This document shows positions 1 through 7,465 of a stretch of DNA of 64,000 nucleotides, one piece after another (positions within the stretch are counted from its first letter, which is position 1; every line of letters starts with the position of its first letter). The translations under genes were made by a program, and so were the position numbers. The notes under the pieces were generated by a model. It had not been told where the DNA came from. It saw only the letters and a program-made list of their open reading frames with translations, and did no database searches. Source of the DNA: Streptomyces sp. ATexAB-D23 (GTDB taxonomy: Bacteria; Actinomycetota; Actinomycetes; Streptomycetales; Streptomycetaceae); the NCBI RefSeq assembly GCF_000373645.1, contig NZ_KB892024.1, forward strand, positions 381,591 to 445,590, in the 5' to 3' direction.

Positions 1-132
1 GGCGAGCCGCAGGAACAGGGAGCGGGACAGCGTGCGGGTGTCGATGGCTTCCGGCGAGCTGGTGAGCGCAACGGGTGCGGGAGCGCTCTTGGTGAGCGTG
101 AGCACCTTCGAGCTGCCCTGTTCTTCGGACAT
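1..132 (-). CDS. RNA polymerase sigma factor, SigB/SigF family (N-terminus only)
   Basis: Only the first 44 codons are present; the gene runs off the left edge. The visible part reads MSEEQGSSKVLTLTKSAPAP and continues with a segment ending LSRSLFLRLA, which is where region 1.2 of a SigB/SigF-type sigma factor would begin. The start is ATG at 132 behind a G-rich ribosome site (AAGGGGGTGG). Its closest comparison is the sigma gene immediately downstream of it in the window, and tandem SigF-like genes are typical of Streptomyces, where such sigma factors direct RNA polymerase during stress and sporulation. A SigB-type promoter match lies about 70 bases upstream. The family assignment rests on the short N-terminus, the neighbour and recollection of Streptomyces SigF sequences. 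Confidence 0.7.
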   Translation of the reverse strand, partial: MSEEQGSSKVLTLTKSAPAPVALTSSPEAIDTRTLSRSLFLRLA

Positions 133-200
133 GCCACCCCCTTGAGGTCGCGGACGGTCGCGGTGGCCACGACCATCGGAGGAACGCAGCCTCCACCTGA

Positions 201-226
201 ATACCGGAGGCGGGGCTGCGGCAAAC
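201..226 (-). promoter_or_regulatory. Candidate SigB/SigF-type promoter for the partial sigma gene
   Basis: On the minus strand GTTT (226-223) is followed after 16 bases by CGGTAT (206-201), matching the GTTT-N15/16-GGGTAT pattern of SigB-type promoters except for one base. It would give a leader of roughly 65 bases for the gene starting at 132, consistent with auto- or cross-regulation among SigB-like factors. Sequence match only. Confidence 0.4.
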
Positions 227-267
227 GCGCTTCCCGCAGAATGTCACATGTCGGCAACACGCTGTAG

Positions 268-285
268 TGACTTGTCGACAAGTCA
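268..285. promoter_or_regulatory. Perfect 18-bp palindrome, candidate operator
   Basis: TGACTTGTCGACAAGTCA is a perfect palindrome without spacer in the 234-bp gap between the two sigma genes. It lies upstream of the partial sigma gene and just downstream of the other. With no loop it is a poor terminator, so a dimeric repressor site is more likely. No cognate regulator is evident. Confidence 0.4.
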
Positions 286-366
286 AGGGGGAGTCTGTGC
301 AGTTAACAAGGGGTGTGAGGCTTTTGGCTGACGGGAAACGCCCCGAGGACGGTCTACCCGTTCGAG

Positions 367-1320
367 CTACGCTTCGATCCTGTTTGCTGACCGAAGTCGA
401 GCGAAACTTCGGGCCAGAAGCCTTGACACGTGCATCTGGGAGACACCCAGTTCGGCACTGATCTGCGACTGCGTCAGGTTGCTGTAGTACCGCAGCAGCA
501 GGATGCGCTGCTCGCGCTCGGGCAGTTGTACGAGCAGATGCCGGACCAGGTCCCGGTGTTCGACGCCCGCCAGGGCCGGGTCCTCGTAGCCGAGGCGGTC
601 CAGGAGTCCGGGCAGCCCGTCGCCCTCCTGGGCTGCCTCCAGCGAGGTGGCGTGGTACGAGCGGCCGGCCTCGATGCAGGCCAGCACCTCCTCCTCGGAG
701 ATCTTCAGCCGCTCGGCGATCTCCGCGGTGGTGGGGGAGCGCCCGTGAGCGGTCGTCAGGTCCTCGGTGGCGCCGGTGACCTGGACCCACAGCTCGTGCA
801 GCCGGCGGGGCACGTGGACGGTGCGCACGTTGTCCCGGAAGTACCGCTTGATCTCGCCGACCACGGTGGGCATGGCGAACGTCGGGAACTGGACGCCGCG
901 TTCGGGGTCGAAGCGGTCGATCGCGTTGATCAGGCCGATCGTGCCGACCTGGACGACGTCCTCCATCGGTTCGTTGCGGCTGCGGAAGCGCGCGGCGGCG
1001 TACCGCACGAGGGGGAGGTTCGCCTCGATCAGGGCGGTCCGCACCCGGTCGTGCTCCGGGGTGCCCGGTTCGAGGCCCTTGAGCCGGCCGAAGAGCACCT
1101 GGGTGAGCGCCCGGGTGTCCGCGCCCCGCGACCTGGCGGGCGTGACCGTCTCGTCCGGGGTCTCGGTCTCGATCTCGATCGTCCGCACCGCGCCCGGTGC
1201 CTGGGCGGACCCGGCCGGCGGCACGGTCGGCGCCGCCTGGTGGGTCTGCGCCGCCGGAGGGGTGGCCTGGGCCGCTTGATGGATCTGGGGAGGCACTTGA
1301 GGCGCTGTACTGGCCGGCAC
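367..1320 (-). CDS. RNA polymerase sigma factor, SigB/SigF/SigG family
   Basis: Group 3 sigma factor of 317 aa. An Ala/Pro/Gln-rich N-terminal extension of about 70 residues is followed by region 2 (LPLVRYAAARFRSRNEPMED, then VQVGTIGLINAIDRFD and FPTFAMPTVVGEIKRYFRD), region 3 (VPRRLHELW) and region 4 with its helix-turn-helix (LTQSQISAELGVSQMHVSRL). The start is GTG at 1320, behind AAGGGGTGG. It is transcribed toward the truncated sigma gene and probably forms a pair with it. In Streptomyces such factors (SigF, SigN, SigB relatives) answer osmotic stress or act in spore development and are usually held by anti-sigma factors; none is encoded next to it here. The exact paralogue cannot be assigned, so no symbol is given. 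Confidence 0.88.
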   Translation of the reverse strand: MPASTAPQVPPQIHQAAQATPPAAQTHQAAPTVPPAGSAQAPGAVRTIEIETETPDETVTPARSRGADTRALTQVLFGRLKGLEPGTPEHDRVRTALIEANLPLVRYAAARFRSRNEPMEDVVQVGTIGLINAIDRFDPERGVQFPTFAMPTVVGEIKRYFRDNVRTVHVPRRLHELWVQVTGATEDLTTAHGRSPTTAEIAERLKISEEEVLACIEAGRSYHATSLEAAQEGDGLPGLLDRLGYEDPALAGVEHRDLVRHLLVQLPEREQRILLLRYYSNLTQSQISAELGVSQMHVSRLLARSFARLRSANRIEA

Positions 1321-1476
1321 GGTGACGCCACCCCTTCGCGGTCAACTTCGGTCAATTCATCCGTCAAAAGCGGTCATAGCATCACAAGACATGACCACTA
1401 TGTGCAAGCACCCCATAGCGCCGTGTTGACCCGGCCTTGGTTTAAAACGTCTCGCCATGGCCTCATCACAAAGAAA

Positions 1477-1503
1477 AGCCCCTCACCGGCATGGTGAGGG
1501 GCT
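1477..1503 (-). terminator. Intrinsic terminator
   Basis: An 11-bp perfect stem (1477-1487 with 1493-1503) and 5-base loop are followed, on the minus strand, by TTTTCTTT. It ends the Dabb-domain transcript, whose stop codon is 17 bases upstream. Confidence 0.85.
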
Positions 1504-1519
1504 CGCAGGGCCGAAGCCG

Positions 1520-1813
1520 TCAGAACGGGTAGTCGGCGATCACCCAGGTGGCGAACTCGCGCCACTGGCCGGCGGCCGCCTGATGGTCCGGATGCTCGAC
1601 GTAGCGCTTCAGCGCGGCCTCGTCGGCGACGGCGGAGTTGATGGCGAAGTCGTACGCGATCGGCCGGTCCGTGATGTTCCAGGCGCACTCCCAGAACTCC
1701 AGCTCGGGGACCTTGCCCGCCAGCTCCCGGAACGCCTGGGCACCCGCCACGACCCGGGGATCGTCCCGCTCGACGCCGTCGTTCAGCTTGAACAGGACCA
1801 GATGGCGGATCAC
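1520..1813 (-). CDS. Dabb (stress-responsive alpha/beta-barrel) domain protein
   Basis: A 97-aa protein filling a single Dabb domain (dimeric alpha/beta barrel). The N-terminal MIRHLVLFKLNDGV strand and the central EFWECAWNITDRPIAYDFAI segment are typical of the family. Small stand-alone Dabb proteins are soluble dimers; most bacterial members have no known substrate, though some relatives act on polyketides or haem-like ligands. The gene lies 9 bases downstream of a 54-aa membrane protein gene on the same strand, so the two may be co-transcribed, and ends in a strong intrinsic terminator. Function beyond the fold is not inferable. Confidence 0.8.
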   Translation of the reverse strand: MIRHLVLFKLNDGVERDDPRVVAGAQAFRELAGKVPELEFWECAWNITDRPIAYDFAINSAVADEAALKRYVEHPDHQAAAGQWREFATWVIADYPF

Positions 1814-1822
1814 GCGGTACTC

Positions 1823-1987
1823 CTAGTTGACCAGCTCGGACATGAAGTCACCGACGCCCTTGGCAGCGTCCGAAACGCCCTCGAACCCTACTTGGACCAG
1901 ATCCGCGGCCCGCTCCGGGGACGTGATGATCGTGTAGAGCACGAACACGACAAGCACGTAGAGGGCTATCTTCCTCGCTTGCACCAT
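1823..1987 (-). CDS. Small single-pass membrane protein
   Basis: A 54-aa protein starting at ATG 1987 (MVQARKIALYVLVVFVLYTI). Residues 6-21 form one hydrophobic helix; the rest is a short amphipathic tail ending DFMSELVN. Its third-position G/C usage and tight spacing to the Dabb gene argue that it is real. An open frame extends far upstream but shows no coding character there. I do not recognise a family. It could anchor or modulate a partner at the membrane. Confidence 0.6.
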   Translation of the reverse strand: MVQARKIALYVLVVFVLYTIITSPERAADLVQVGFEGVSDAAKGVGDFMSELVN

Positions 1988-2346
1988 CGGCCCCTGACTC
2001 CCCTTCGCTCCCCTGTGCGGTCGGGCGAGTCTATCCGTACGCATGCCCGTATCCGCTGGCTGTTTGCGATCGCTTGCCGAGGACCGGGGTGCGTACGGGA
2101 CCGCGGCTTGAGGACCAATGACCCATTGATCGGGGCCCTTGGTCCGCTCACGTGGGGCCCGCGGCGCGCGACAATGGAAAGTGAGCCCCGCGGGTCCACC
2201 GGATGCCGGGGGGCCGGGGAGCAGGGACCTTCCGTGGGACCCATGCCGTGGCCTCCCCCGACCGCGGCAAGGACCGGCAGGACCTGTCTCCCGGGGAAGC
2301 GGCTTCGTCCCCCCGATGCCGCTTCCCCTCCCCCTTCCTTCCCGGC
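1988..2346. other. Intergenic region with one hairpin
   Basis: These 359 bp separate two minus-strand genes. They hold the probable promoter of the small membrane protein gene and, at 2293-2328, an inverted repeat with 11-bp arms (GGGGAAGCGGC/GCCGCTTCCCC) and 14-base loop, just past the stop of the DUF371 gene. That hairpin may act as its terminator although no T-tract follows. No other feature is seen. Confidence 0.5.
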
Positions 2347-3474
2347 CTACTTCTCGGCCTGTTTCCTGGCCTTGTCGCCCAGCGCGTCGTAGAGGTCCCG
2401 CCTGCTGATCCCGAACGGGCGGAGCACCGTGCTCAACGTCCTGGCGGTGACTCCCTGTTCGACCAGGAGCGGGAGCAGGGGCCGCAGATCGACGTTCCAC
2501 GCGGCCCGCTCCGGCGGTGCCAGGACGAACACGCCCTCGTCGTCGCTCCCGAACGACTCGACGGCCTCGGGGAGCGGCAGCCACGTCACCCCGTGCCCGA
2601 GGTCGGGCCGGCCGTCCGGAACGGAGATCCGCCGCTCACCGAAGGACCCGGCCAGCACCTCGCCCAGCACCCCGAGGTCCGCGCCCGCTGCCCGGAACAC
2701 CACGGGGACCGCCGCCGAACGCAGCAGGTCCGCGCAGGGCGCCCCGGCGAGCGCCCGCCGGTCGACCCGGCCGAGCCCGATCACGGGAGCGACCGGCAGC
2801 CCCGCCGCCAGCAGCGCCGGTACGGTCCCGGTCGCATCGCCCAGCACCTCGAACCGGGCCCCCAGCCCGGCCGCCTCGGCCAGCCACGCACCGGCCGCCT
2901 GGGAGCGGCCCTCCAGCGGGCCCGAGGTGACCGCCGCGACGACCCCGCCCTCGGCCAGGGCCGTCCGCGCGTCGTCCGGCACGCGCGCGGCGTCCAGGTC
3001 CACCGAGGCCGCCGCCGCCCGCCACAGCAGCCCCGGCCGCCCCTGCGGCTCCGGCTGGTCCCGGCGGTTCACGAGCACGAGCGGCTGACGGGGCCCCGCC
3101 TCGGTGAGCGTCAGGGTCACCTCGTTCGCCGGGTCGGCCAGCGCGGCGACGAACTCCGGGTCGAGCGCGCTCGCCACCAGCGTGCTGCGGACCGCGAAGG
3201 TGTCCGGCGAGCCGTGGTCGCTGCGCCTGAGGACCAGCCGGTCGGTCACCGCGTGGTGCGGGTTGACCACGGCGGTGCCTGTGGCCACGTGCGGCCCGGC
3301 CGAGAGCCGGACGGCGACCGGTCCGCGCAGCAGGGCCAGCTCCCGGCCGTCGAGGGCGGCGCCGACACCGATGACACAGGTCGCCCGGGGCGTGATGTCC
3401 TGCTCGCCGGTGATCTCCAGGGTCTTGGCGTGGGTCGCGCGGACGTTCTCGTGGCCCCTGGCGTGGATCTTCAT
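2347..3474 (-). CDS. DUF371 domain protein with a degenerate RsmI-like C-terminal part
   Basis: 375 aa in two parts. Residues 1 to about 130 match DUF371: the opening MKIHARGHENVRATHAKTLE and following TPRATCVIGV are the hallmark of this mainly archaeal family. Residues about 140-375 resemble a tetrapyrrole-methylase-type (RsmI-like) domain in outline: a GARFEVLGDATGTVPALLAAGLP-type segment corresponds to the RsmI PGPSA..ALVASGLP block, and a short C-terminal helical region (LSTVLRPFGISRRDLYDAL) resembles RsmI's. Classical SAM-binding glycines are not obvious, so methylation is doubtful. It is divergent from the SpoU methylase gene, with about 117 bp between their starts. The C-terminal similarity is my inference; the DUF371 part is firmer. 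Confidence 0.65.
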   Translation of the reverse strand: MKIHARGHENVRATHAKTLEITGEQDITPRATCVIGVGAALDGRELALLRGPVAVRLSAGPHVATGTAVVNPHHAVTDRLVLRRSDHGSPDTFAVRSTLVASALDPEFVAALADPANEVTLTLTEAGPRQPLVLVNRRDQPEPQGRPGLLWRAAAASVDLDAARVPDDARTALAEGGVVAAVTSGPLEGRSQAAGAWLAEAAGLGARFEVLGDATGTVPALLAAGLPVAPVIGLGRVDRRALAGAPCADLLRSAAVPVVFRAAGADLGVLGEVLAGSFGERRISVPDGRPDLGHGVTWLPLPEAVESFGSDDEGVFVLAPPERAAWNVDLRPLLPLLVEQGVTARTLSTVLRPFGISRRDLYDALGDKARKQAEK

Positions 3475-3591
3475 GGCCTACTCACGGCTAGGTGTCCTGT
3501 CCCGTTCTTCCGATTGGTCATGGTAACCTGCGCGCCCTCTCGCGGAGTTAGCGGAGTTAGCGGTATGCGGCGCCCGCGTAGACTCATCGGC

Positions 3592-4086
3592 ATGTTCGAA
3601 CATCTCCGCCATAAGCCGGGCTCTTCCTTGCTCCGTAAGCGTGAGCTCGTCATCGCTTGCTCGGCGTTCCGCAGTCGCGTCAATCTGTCGAGTGTGGTGC
3701 GCACGGCGGGATGCTGCGGAGTGGAGAAGATCATCGCGTGCGGCAACGCGAAACTCGACCCGAAGATCGCCCGGGACGGCGCCGAGCACGTCGAGATCGA
3801 AATGCGCAGGAGCCTTCCCCCGGTACTGAAGAAGATGCGCGAGGACGGCTACACGATCATCGCGCTCGAACAGGCCACGAATTCCAAGAGCCTGCACGAG
3901 ATCAGCTTCCCCCGTAAGTCGGTCATCGTCCTCGGGAACGAACGCACCGGCCTCAAGGAGGACGAACTCGCGTGCGTGGACGAGTGCGTGGAAATCCCGG
4001 TCTGGGGCTTCCCGCACAGCTACAACGTCGCGACGGCCGGCGCCATGGCCATGTACGAGTACTGCAAGCAGTTCCCGACCGGCTGA
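3592..4086 (+). CDS. SpoU/TrmH-family RNA 2'-O-methyltransferase
   Basis: 164-aa SPOUT methyltransferase that uses SAM to methylate a ribose 2'-OH in tRNA or rRNA. All three SpoU motifs are present: NLSSVVRTAGCCGV (motif 1, residues ~29-42), VIVLGNERTGLKEDEL (motif 2) and IPVWGFPHSYNVATAGAMAMY (motif 3, near the C-terminus, here split NVATA instead of the common NVSVA). The protein is only the catalytic knot, with no N-terminal RNA-binding domain, like TrmL. I chose ATG 3592 because motif 1 follows directly and the longer upstream frame overlaps the divergent gene. Target nucleotide unknown. Confidence 0.85.
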   Translation: MFEHLRHKPGSSLLRKRELVIACSAFRSRVNLSSVVRTAGCCGVEKIIACGNAKLDPKIARDGAEHVEIEMRRSLPPVLKKMREDGYTIIALEQATNSKSLHEISFPRKSVIVLGNERTGLKEDELACVDECVEIPVWGFPHSYNVATAGAMAMYEYCKQFPTG

Positions 4087-4102
4087 CGCCCGCCCCGCCG
4101 GC

Positions 4103-4789
4103 TCACCGCCCGGCTTCGGCGGGCCCCTCCGCGTCCGCCCCGGCCGCGACGGCCGTCAGCGTGGCGATGACCTCGGTGCTGGCCGCGTCCAGCCTGCGGG
4201 CCCACGACGACGAGACCGCCGCGGCCTCCTCGGCCTTGGTGAGCTGGAAATCGGTGACCTTCCACCCGCACGCGAGGGCTTTCGCGGACAGCACCTCGTC
4301 CACGTACGGGTGGGTCAGCTCCGGAAGGCCCTGGATGTCGCGGGGCACCGGTTCGCGCCAGATGCTGGTGCCGACCGTAGCGGTGAGCGGCGCATTCGGC
4401 TTGGCCACCGATCGCAGCCCGCTCCAGATGTCCTCGTCCCCGCGCACCAGGCCGTGGAGCAATTTCCCCCAGGGCATCAGGACCAGCAATTCATCGGCGG
4501 CCCCCAGCAGCTCGGCCGGGGCGTTCTCGATCGAGGAATTCACCAGCAGCAGATTCGGTACGCCGCCCTTGGCGGGCTTCCGCCGGCTGCGAATGCTCGT
4601 CTGTGTCATCCGCTGCCACGCCGGGTCCACTCCCACGACCAGCCAGGACGGATTCTCCTTGGCGATGCGGTAGGACGCCCGTGCGTCGCCCGTCCCGACG
4701 TCCACGACGACCCGGGAGCATTCCTCGACCAGCTGCTGGAATTCCCCGTCGGAGGCCTTTTCCAGCTTCTTGCCTCGCACGATCTGCAT
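4103..4789 (-). CDS. 16S rRNA (adenine-1408-N1)-methyltransferase-like protein (KamB/NpmA family)
   Basis: 228-aa class I SAM methyltransferase strongly resembling KamB. The order of matched blocks is RGKKLEKASDGEFQQL, the SAM motif VVVDVGTGDARASYRIAKENP, VVGVDP, KPAKGGVPNLLLV, ELLVLMPWGKLLHG and SSSWARRL. The two tryptophans that hold the flipped A1408 in KamB/NpmA are present (W107 in MPWG, W196 in SSWARRL). Known members give resistance to kanamycin-apramycin-type aminoglycosides by m1A1408. Whether this chromosomal copy does so, or has a housekeeping role, is open: no aminoglycoside pathway genes are nearby. Start ATG 4789 fits KamB's length; a longer form from 4897 is possible. It is read away from tRNA-Ser, 224 bp downstream of it. 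Confidence 0.75.
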   Translation of the reverse strand: MQIVRGKKLEKASDGEFQQLVEECSRVVVDVGTGDARASYRIAKENPSWLVVGVDPAWQRMTQTSIRSRRKPAKGGVPNLLLVNSSIENAPAELLGAADELLVLMPWGKLLHGLVRGDEDIWSGLRSVAKPNAPLTATVGTSIWREPVPRDIQGLPELTHPYVDEVLSAKALACGWKVTDFQLTKAEEAAAVSSSWARRLDAASTEVIATLTAVAAGADAEGPAEAGR

Positions 4790-4967
4790 AACGGCCAGTG
4801 CTTTCTTGTCGTGGCTCCGCACGCGTTCACCCGCGCCGAGCCGTCTGTCTCGTACGGACCGCGCGGCGGCAGCCGGCCCGTGCGCCGCCCCGGGCATGAT
4901 CCCCCAGCGCCGGTCCCCTTGACCAACCGGCTCCGGGCGCCCGGCATCCGGCGCCCGGACACACGCA

Positions 4968-5007
4968 AAACCGCCCCCGACCCGTTCGCACGGTTCGGAG
5001 GCGGTTT
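4968..5007 (-). terminator. Terminator of tRNA-Ser(CGA)
   Basis: Complementary arms AAACCGCC (4968-4975) and GGCGGTTT (5000-5007) enclose further pairing sequence; on the minus strand the stem is followed by TTTT-type residues. It lies 6 bases past the tRNA 3' end. Confidence 0.6.
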
Positions 5008-5013
5008 CTCTGC

Positions 5014-5101
5014 TGGCGGTAGCGGTGGGATTTGAACCCACGGTGAGTTTCCCCACACTCGCTTTCGAGGCGAGCTCCTTCGGCCGCTCGGACACGCTAC
5101 C
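5014..5101 (-). tRNA. tRNA-Ser, anticodon CGA
   Basis: 88 nt including an encoded CCA. Acceptor GGTAGCG (5' end at 5101) pairs with CGCTACC. Anticodon arm CTCGC-CTCGAAA-GCGAG gives anticodon CGA (codon UCG). A long variable arm and a T-arm containing GTTCAAATC show the type II serine structure. Confidence 0.95.
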
Positions 5102-5178
5102 GAGAGAGAGCTTAGACCATGTCGGCCGTCCGCCGAAATCCGATACCGGACAGCACTTCGCGGACGGCCCGGGGCAGG

Positions 5179-5679
5179 TCAGCGGTCGCGGAAGAAGGCC
5201 GTCAGCAGGGCCGCGCAGTCGGCTTCCAGGACGCCGGGGATCACCTCGGGCCGGTGGTTGAGGCGCCGGTCGCGCACCAGGTCCCAGAGCGAGCCGGCGG
5301 CGCCCGCCTTCTCGTCCCGCGCCCCGTAGACCACCCGCCCCACCCGGGCCTGCACCAGGGCGCCCGCGCACATCGTGCAGGGCTCCAGGGTGACGACCAG
5401 GGTGCAGCCGGACAGCCGCCATTCACCGAGCGCGGCGGCGGCCCGGCGCAGCGCCAGGACCTCGGCGTGCGCGGTCGGGTCGCCGGTCGCCTCGCGTTCG
5501 TTGTGGCCCGTGGCGAGCGGCGCCCCGTCCGGGCCGAGGACGACGGCGCCGACCGGTACGTCACCGGTCGCCGCCGCGCGGTCCGCCTCGGCCAGGGCGC
5601 GGCGCATGGCCGCCCGCCACGGGTCCCGCACCGGATCGTGCGGGTGGTTCGGGTCGTACGGGTGGGGTGCTTCGGTCAC
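5179..5679 (-). CDS. tadA: tRNA-specific adenosine deaminase TadA
   Basis: 166 aa. It deaminates adenosine 34 of tRNA-Arg(ACG) to inosine. The zinc site is complete: HAE (catalytic His and Glu, within TAHAEVLALR) and PCTMCAG (the two zinc Cys). The PVGAVVLG and N-E-R substrate-pocket segments also match. A hydrophilic N-terminus rich in His/Pro/Asp (about 20 aa) precedes the domain. It lies 9 bases downstream of the gene for a tRNA adenosine deaminase-associated protein, with which it likely forms an operon, as seen widely in Actinobacteria. Confidence 0.93.
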   Translation of the reverse strand: MTEAPHPYDPNHPHDPVRDPWRAAMRRALAEADRAAATGDVPVGAVVLGPDGAPLATGHNEREATGDPTAHAEVLALRRAAAALGEWRLSGCTLVVTLEPCTMCAGALVQARVGRVVYGARDEKAGAAGSLWDLVRDRRLNHRPEVIPGVLEADCAALLTAFFRDR

Positions 5680-5688
5680 CCGCGGACC

Positions 5689-6243
5689 CTAACGGACGGT
5701 CTCCAGGACCTCGGCCGCTCCCAGCGCGTCCGCGATCTCCGCCAGGGCGTCCGTCCGCAGCATCAGCAGCTCGGCCTCGGGGAGCCCGAGGTCGGACAGC
5801 ACCCCGGTGTCACCGAGCGGACCGGCCGGGACGACACCGGCGCCCGGCCCGTCCTCGTCGTCATCGTCGTTGTTGTTGTCGGCAGTGTTCGGCTCGCCGT
5901 CCTCCGTACCGTCGAGGCCGACGAGCTCCTCAAGGGCGGCGATCGTGTCCTCGGCCCCTGGTTCGCGGCCGAGCAGCTCATCGGTGAGCAGGATCTCCCC
6001 GTACGAGGAGCGTGCGGCGGCGGAGGCGTCCGAGATGTAGATCCGGGGGTCCTCCTCACCATCGACCCGGACGACGCCGAACCAGGCGTCCTCCTGCTCG
6101 ATGAATACGAGCACCGTGTCCTCGTCGACCGAGGCCTCACGGGCCAGATCCGTCAGGTCGGACAAGGTCTCCACATCGTCGAGCTCCGTGTCGCTCGCTT
6201 CCCACCCGTCTTCGGTGCGCGCGAGCAGTGCGGCGAAGTACAC
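5689..6243 (-). CDS. tRNA adenosine deaminase-associated protein
   Basis: 184-aa acidic protein that starts VYFAALLARTEDGWEASDTE, matching the actinobacterial family always found beside tadA. A strongly acidic low-complexity run (D/N/E-rich, about residues 115-135) lies before a conserved C-terminal segment (LPEAELLMLRTDALAEIADALG). I chose GTG 6243 because a GGGAG ribosome site precedes it and the conserved block starts there; the longer open frame upstream lacks coding character. Role unknown; partnership with TadA is inferred from context. Confidence 0.8.
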   Translation of the reverse strand: MYFAALLARTEDGWEASDTELDDVETLSDLTDLAREASVDEDTVLVFIEQEDAWFGVVRVDGEEDPRIYISDASAAARSSYGEILLTDELLGREPGAEDTIAALEELVGLDGTEDGEPNTADNNNDDDDEDGPGAGVVPAGPLGDTGVLSDLGLPEAELLMLRTDALAEIADALGAAEVLETVR

Positions 6244-6434
6244 CGTGACTCTCCCACTGGTCTCGGGGCCAAGGGCCGGTCCGGCGGGAGGGCAGTCGGT
6301 GGTCCGGCTGCCCCTGTGTCCCGCCCATCGGAATCGTGGCAGAAACCATGGCCTCGCGAGAGCAGTTCGGCCGTTGAGTCGGCCATCAGTTCTCCCGGCC
6401 ACCGTCACCAGGGGGTTTTCCGCAGGCCGGAGGG

Positions 6435-6707
6435 CTACCAGCGGAACGTGCGCATCCGCATCGCCTGGCGCATTCGGGCGGCTTTGACACGGCGTGGCTG
6501 GACCCGGTCGCGCAGCGCCTTCGCCTCGTGGAGCTCGCGGAGGAACTGGGCGCGCCGCCGGCGGCGCTGTGCGTCGGTCTCCGGCTCGTCCGGCGCGTCC
6601 GGCGTGTCCCCGGAGGCCCTGCCCGGCTCCTCGGCGCTCTGCGTCCCGTCGGCCATCGGCTCGTCACCCCCAAGGCTGGCTACGTCGCTGGGTCCGTACG
6701 CCACCAC
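6435..6707 (-). CDS. Conserved small basic protein, unknown function
   Basis: 90 aa. The N-terminal half is acidic and disordered-looking (EEPGRASGDTPDAPDEPETD); the C-terminal half is highly basic and predicted helical (RRRRRAQFLRELHEAKALRD, RVQPRRVKAARMRQAMRMR). GTG 6707 follows GGAGGGAAG; a second possible start is ATG 6656. It is divergent from upp, with 64 bp between. The bipolar charge suggests nucleic-acid or ribosome association, but no family is recognised. Confidence 0.6.
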   Translation of the reverse strand: MVAYGPSDVASLGGDEPMADGTQSAEEPGRASGDTPDAPDEPETDAQRRRRRAQFLRELHEAKALRDRVQPRRVKAARMRQAMRMRTFRW

Positions 6708-6771
6708 CTTCCCTCCGAACGTGCGGATGATGCCAGCGCACGGGTACGGGAGCCGCGGCTACTGTGGAGTC

Positions 6772-7407
6772 ATGCGGATCCACGTCGTCGACCACCCGCT
6801 GGTCGCGCACAAACTCACCACCCTGCGCGACAAGCGCACCGACTCCCCGACCTTCCGGCGCCTCGCCGACGAGCTGGTGACCCTGCTCGCGTACGAGGCC
6901 ACCCGCGATGTGCGCACCGAACAGGTCGACATCGAGACCCCGGTGACACCCACCACCGGCGTGAAGCTGTCGCACCCCCGCCCCCTGGTCGTGCCGATCC
7001 TGCGGGCCGGTCTCGGCATGCTCGACGGCATGGTCAGGCTGCTGCCGACCGCCGAGGTGGGCTTCCTCGGCATGATCCGCGACGAGGAGACGCTCCAGGC
7101 GTCCACCTACGCGAGCCGGATGCCGGACGACCTCTCCGGCCGCCAGGTGTACGTCCTGGACCCGATGCTGGCCACGGGAGGCACGCTCGTCGCGGCCATC
7201 CGGGAGCTGATCAAGCGCGGTGCGGACGACGTCACCGCGGTCGTGCTCCTCGCGGCCCCCGAGGGCGTCGAGGTGATGGAGCGCGAGCTCGCCGGGACGC
7301 CGGTGACCGTGGTCACCGCCTCGGTCGACGAGCGGCTCAACGAGAACGGCTACATCGTGCCGGGCCTCGGCGACGCGGGCGACCGCATGTACGGCACCGC
7401 CGACTAG
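6772..7407 (+). CDS. upp: Uracil phosphoribosyltransferase
   Basis: 211 aa. It converts uracil and PRPP to UMP in pyrimidine salvage. The PRPP-binding loop VLDPMLATGGT is present at residues ~124-134, with the uracil-binding C-terminal block (ENGYIVPGLGDAGDRMYGT) and the VVPILRAGLGMLDGM segment typical of Upp. Length is standard (208-212). The start is ATG 6772, close to where family alignments begin (MRIHVVDHPLVAHKLT). Cytosolic and monocistronic as far as can be seen. Confidence 0.97.
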   Translation: MRIHVVDHPLVAHKLTTLRDKRTDSPTFRRLADELVTLLAYEATRDVRTEQVDIETPVTPTTGVKLSHPRPLVVPILRAGLGMLDGMVRLLPTAEVGFLGMIRDEETLQASTYASRMPDDLSGRQVYVLDPMLATGGTLVAAIRELIKRGADDVTAVVLLAAPEGVEVMERELAGTPVTVVTASVDERLNENGYIVPGLGDAGDRMYGTAD

Positions 7408-7465
7408 GGCCTGTCCGGCGGATCTGACCCACCTGATCCACCCGGGCCGCGCCCCGGCGGTGTCC

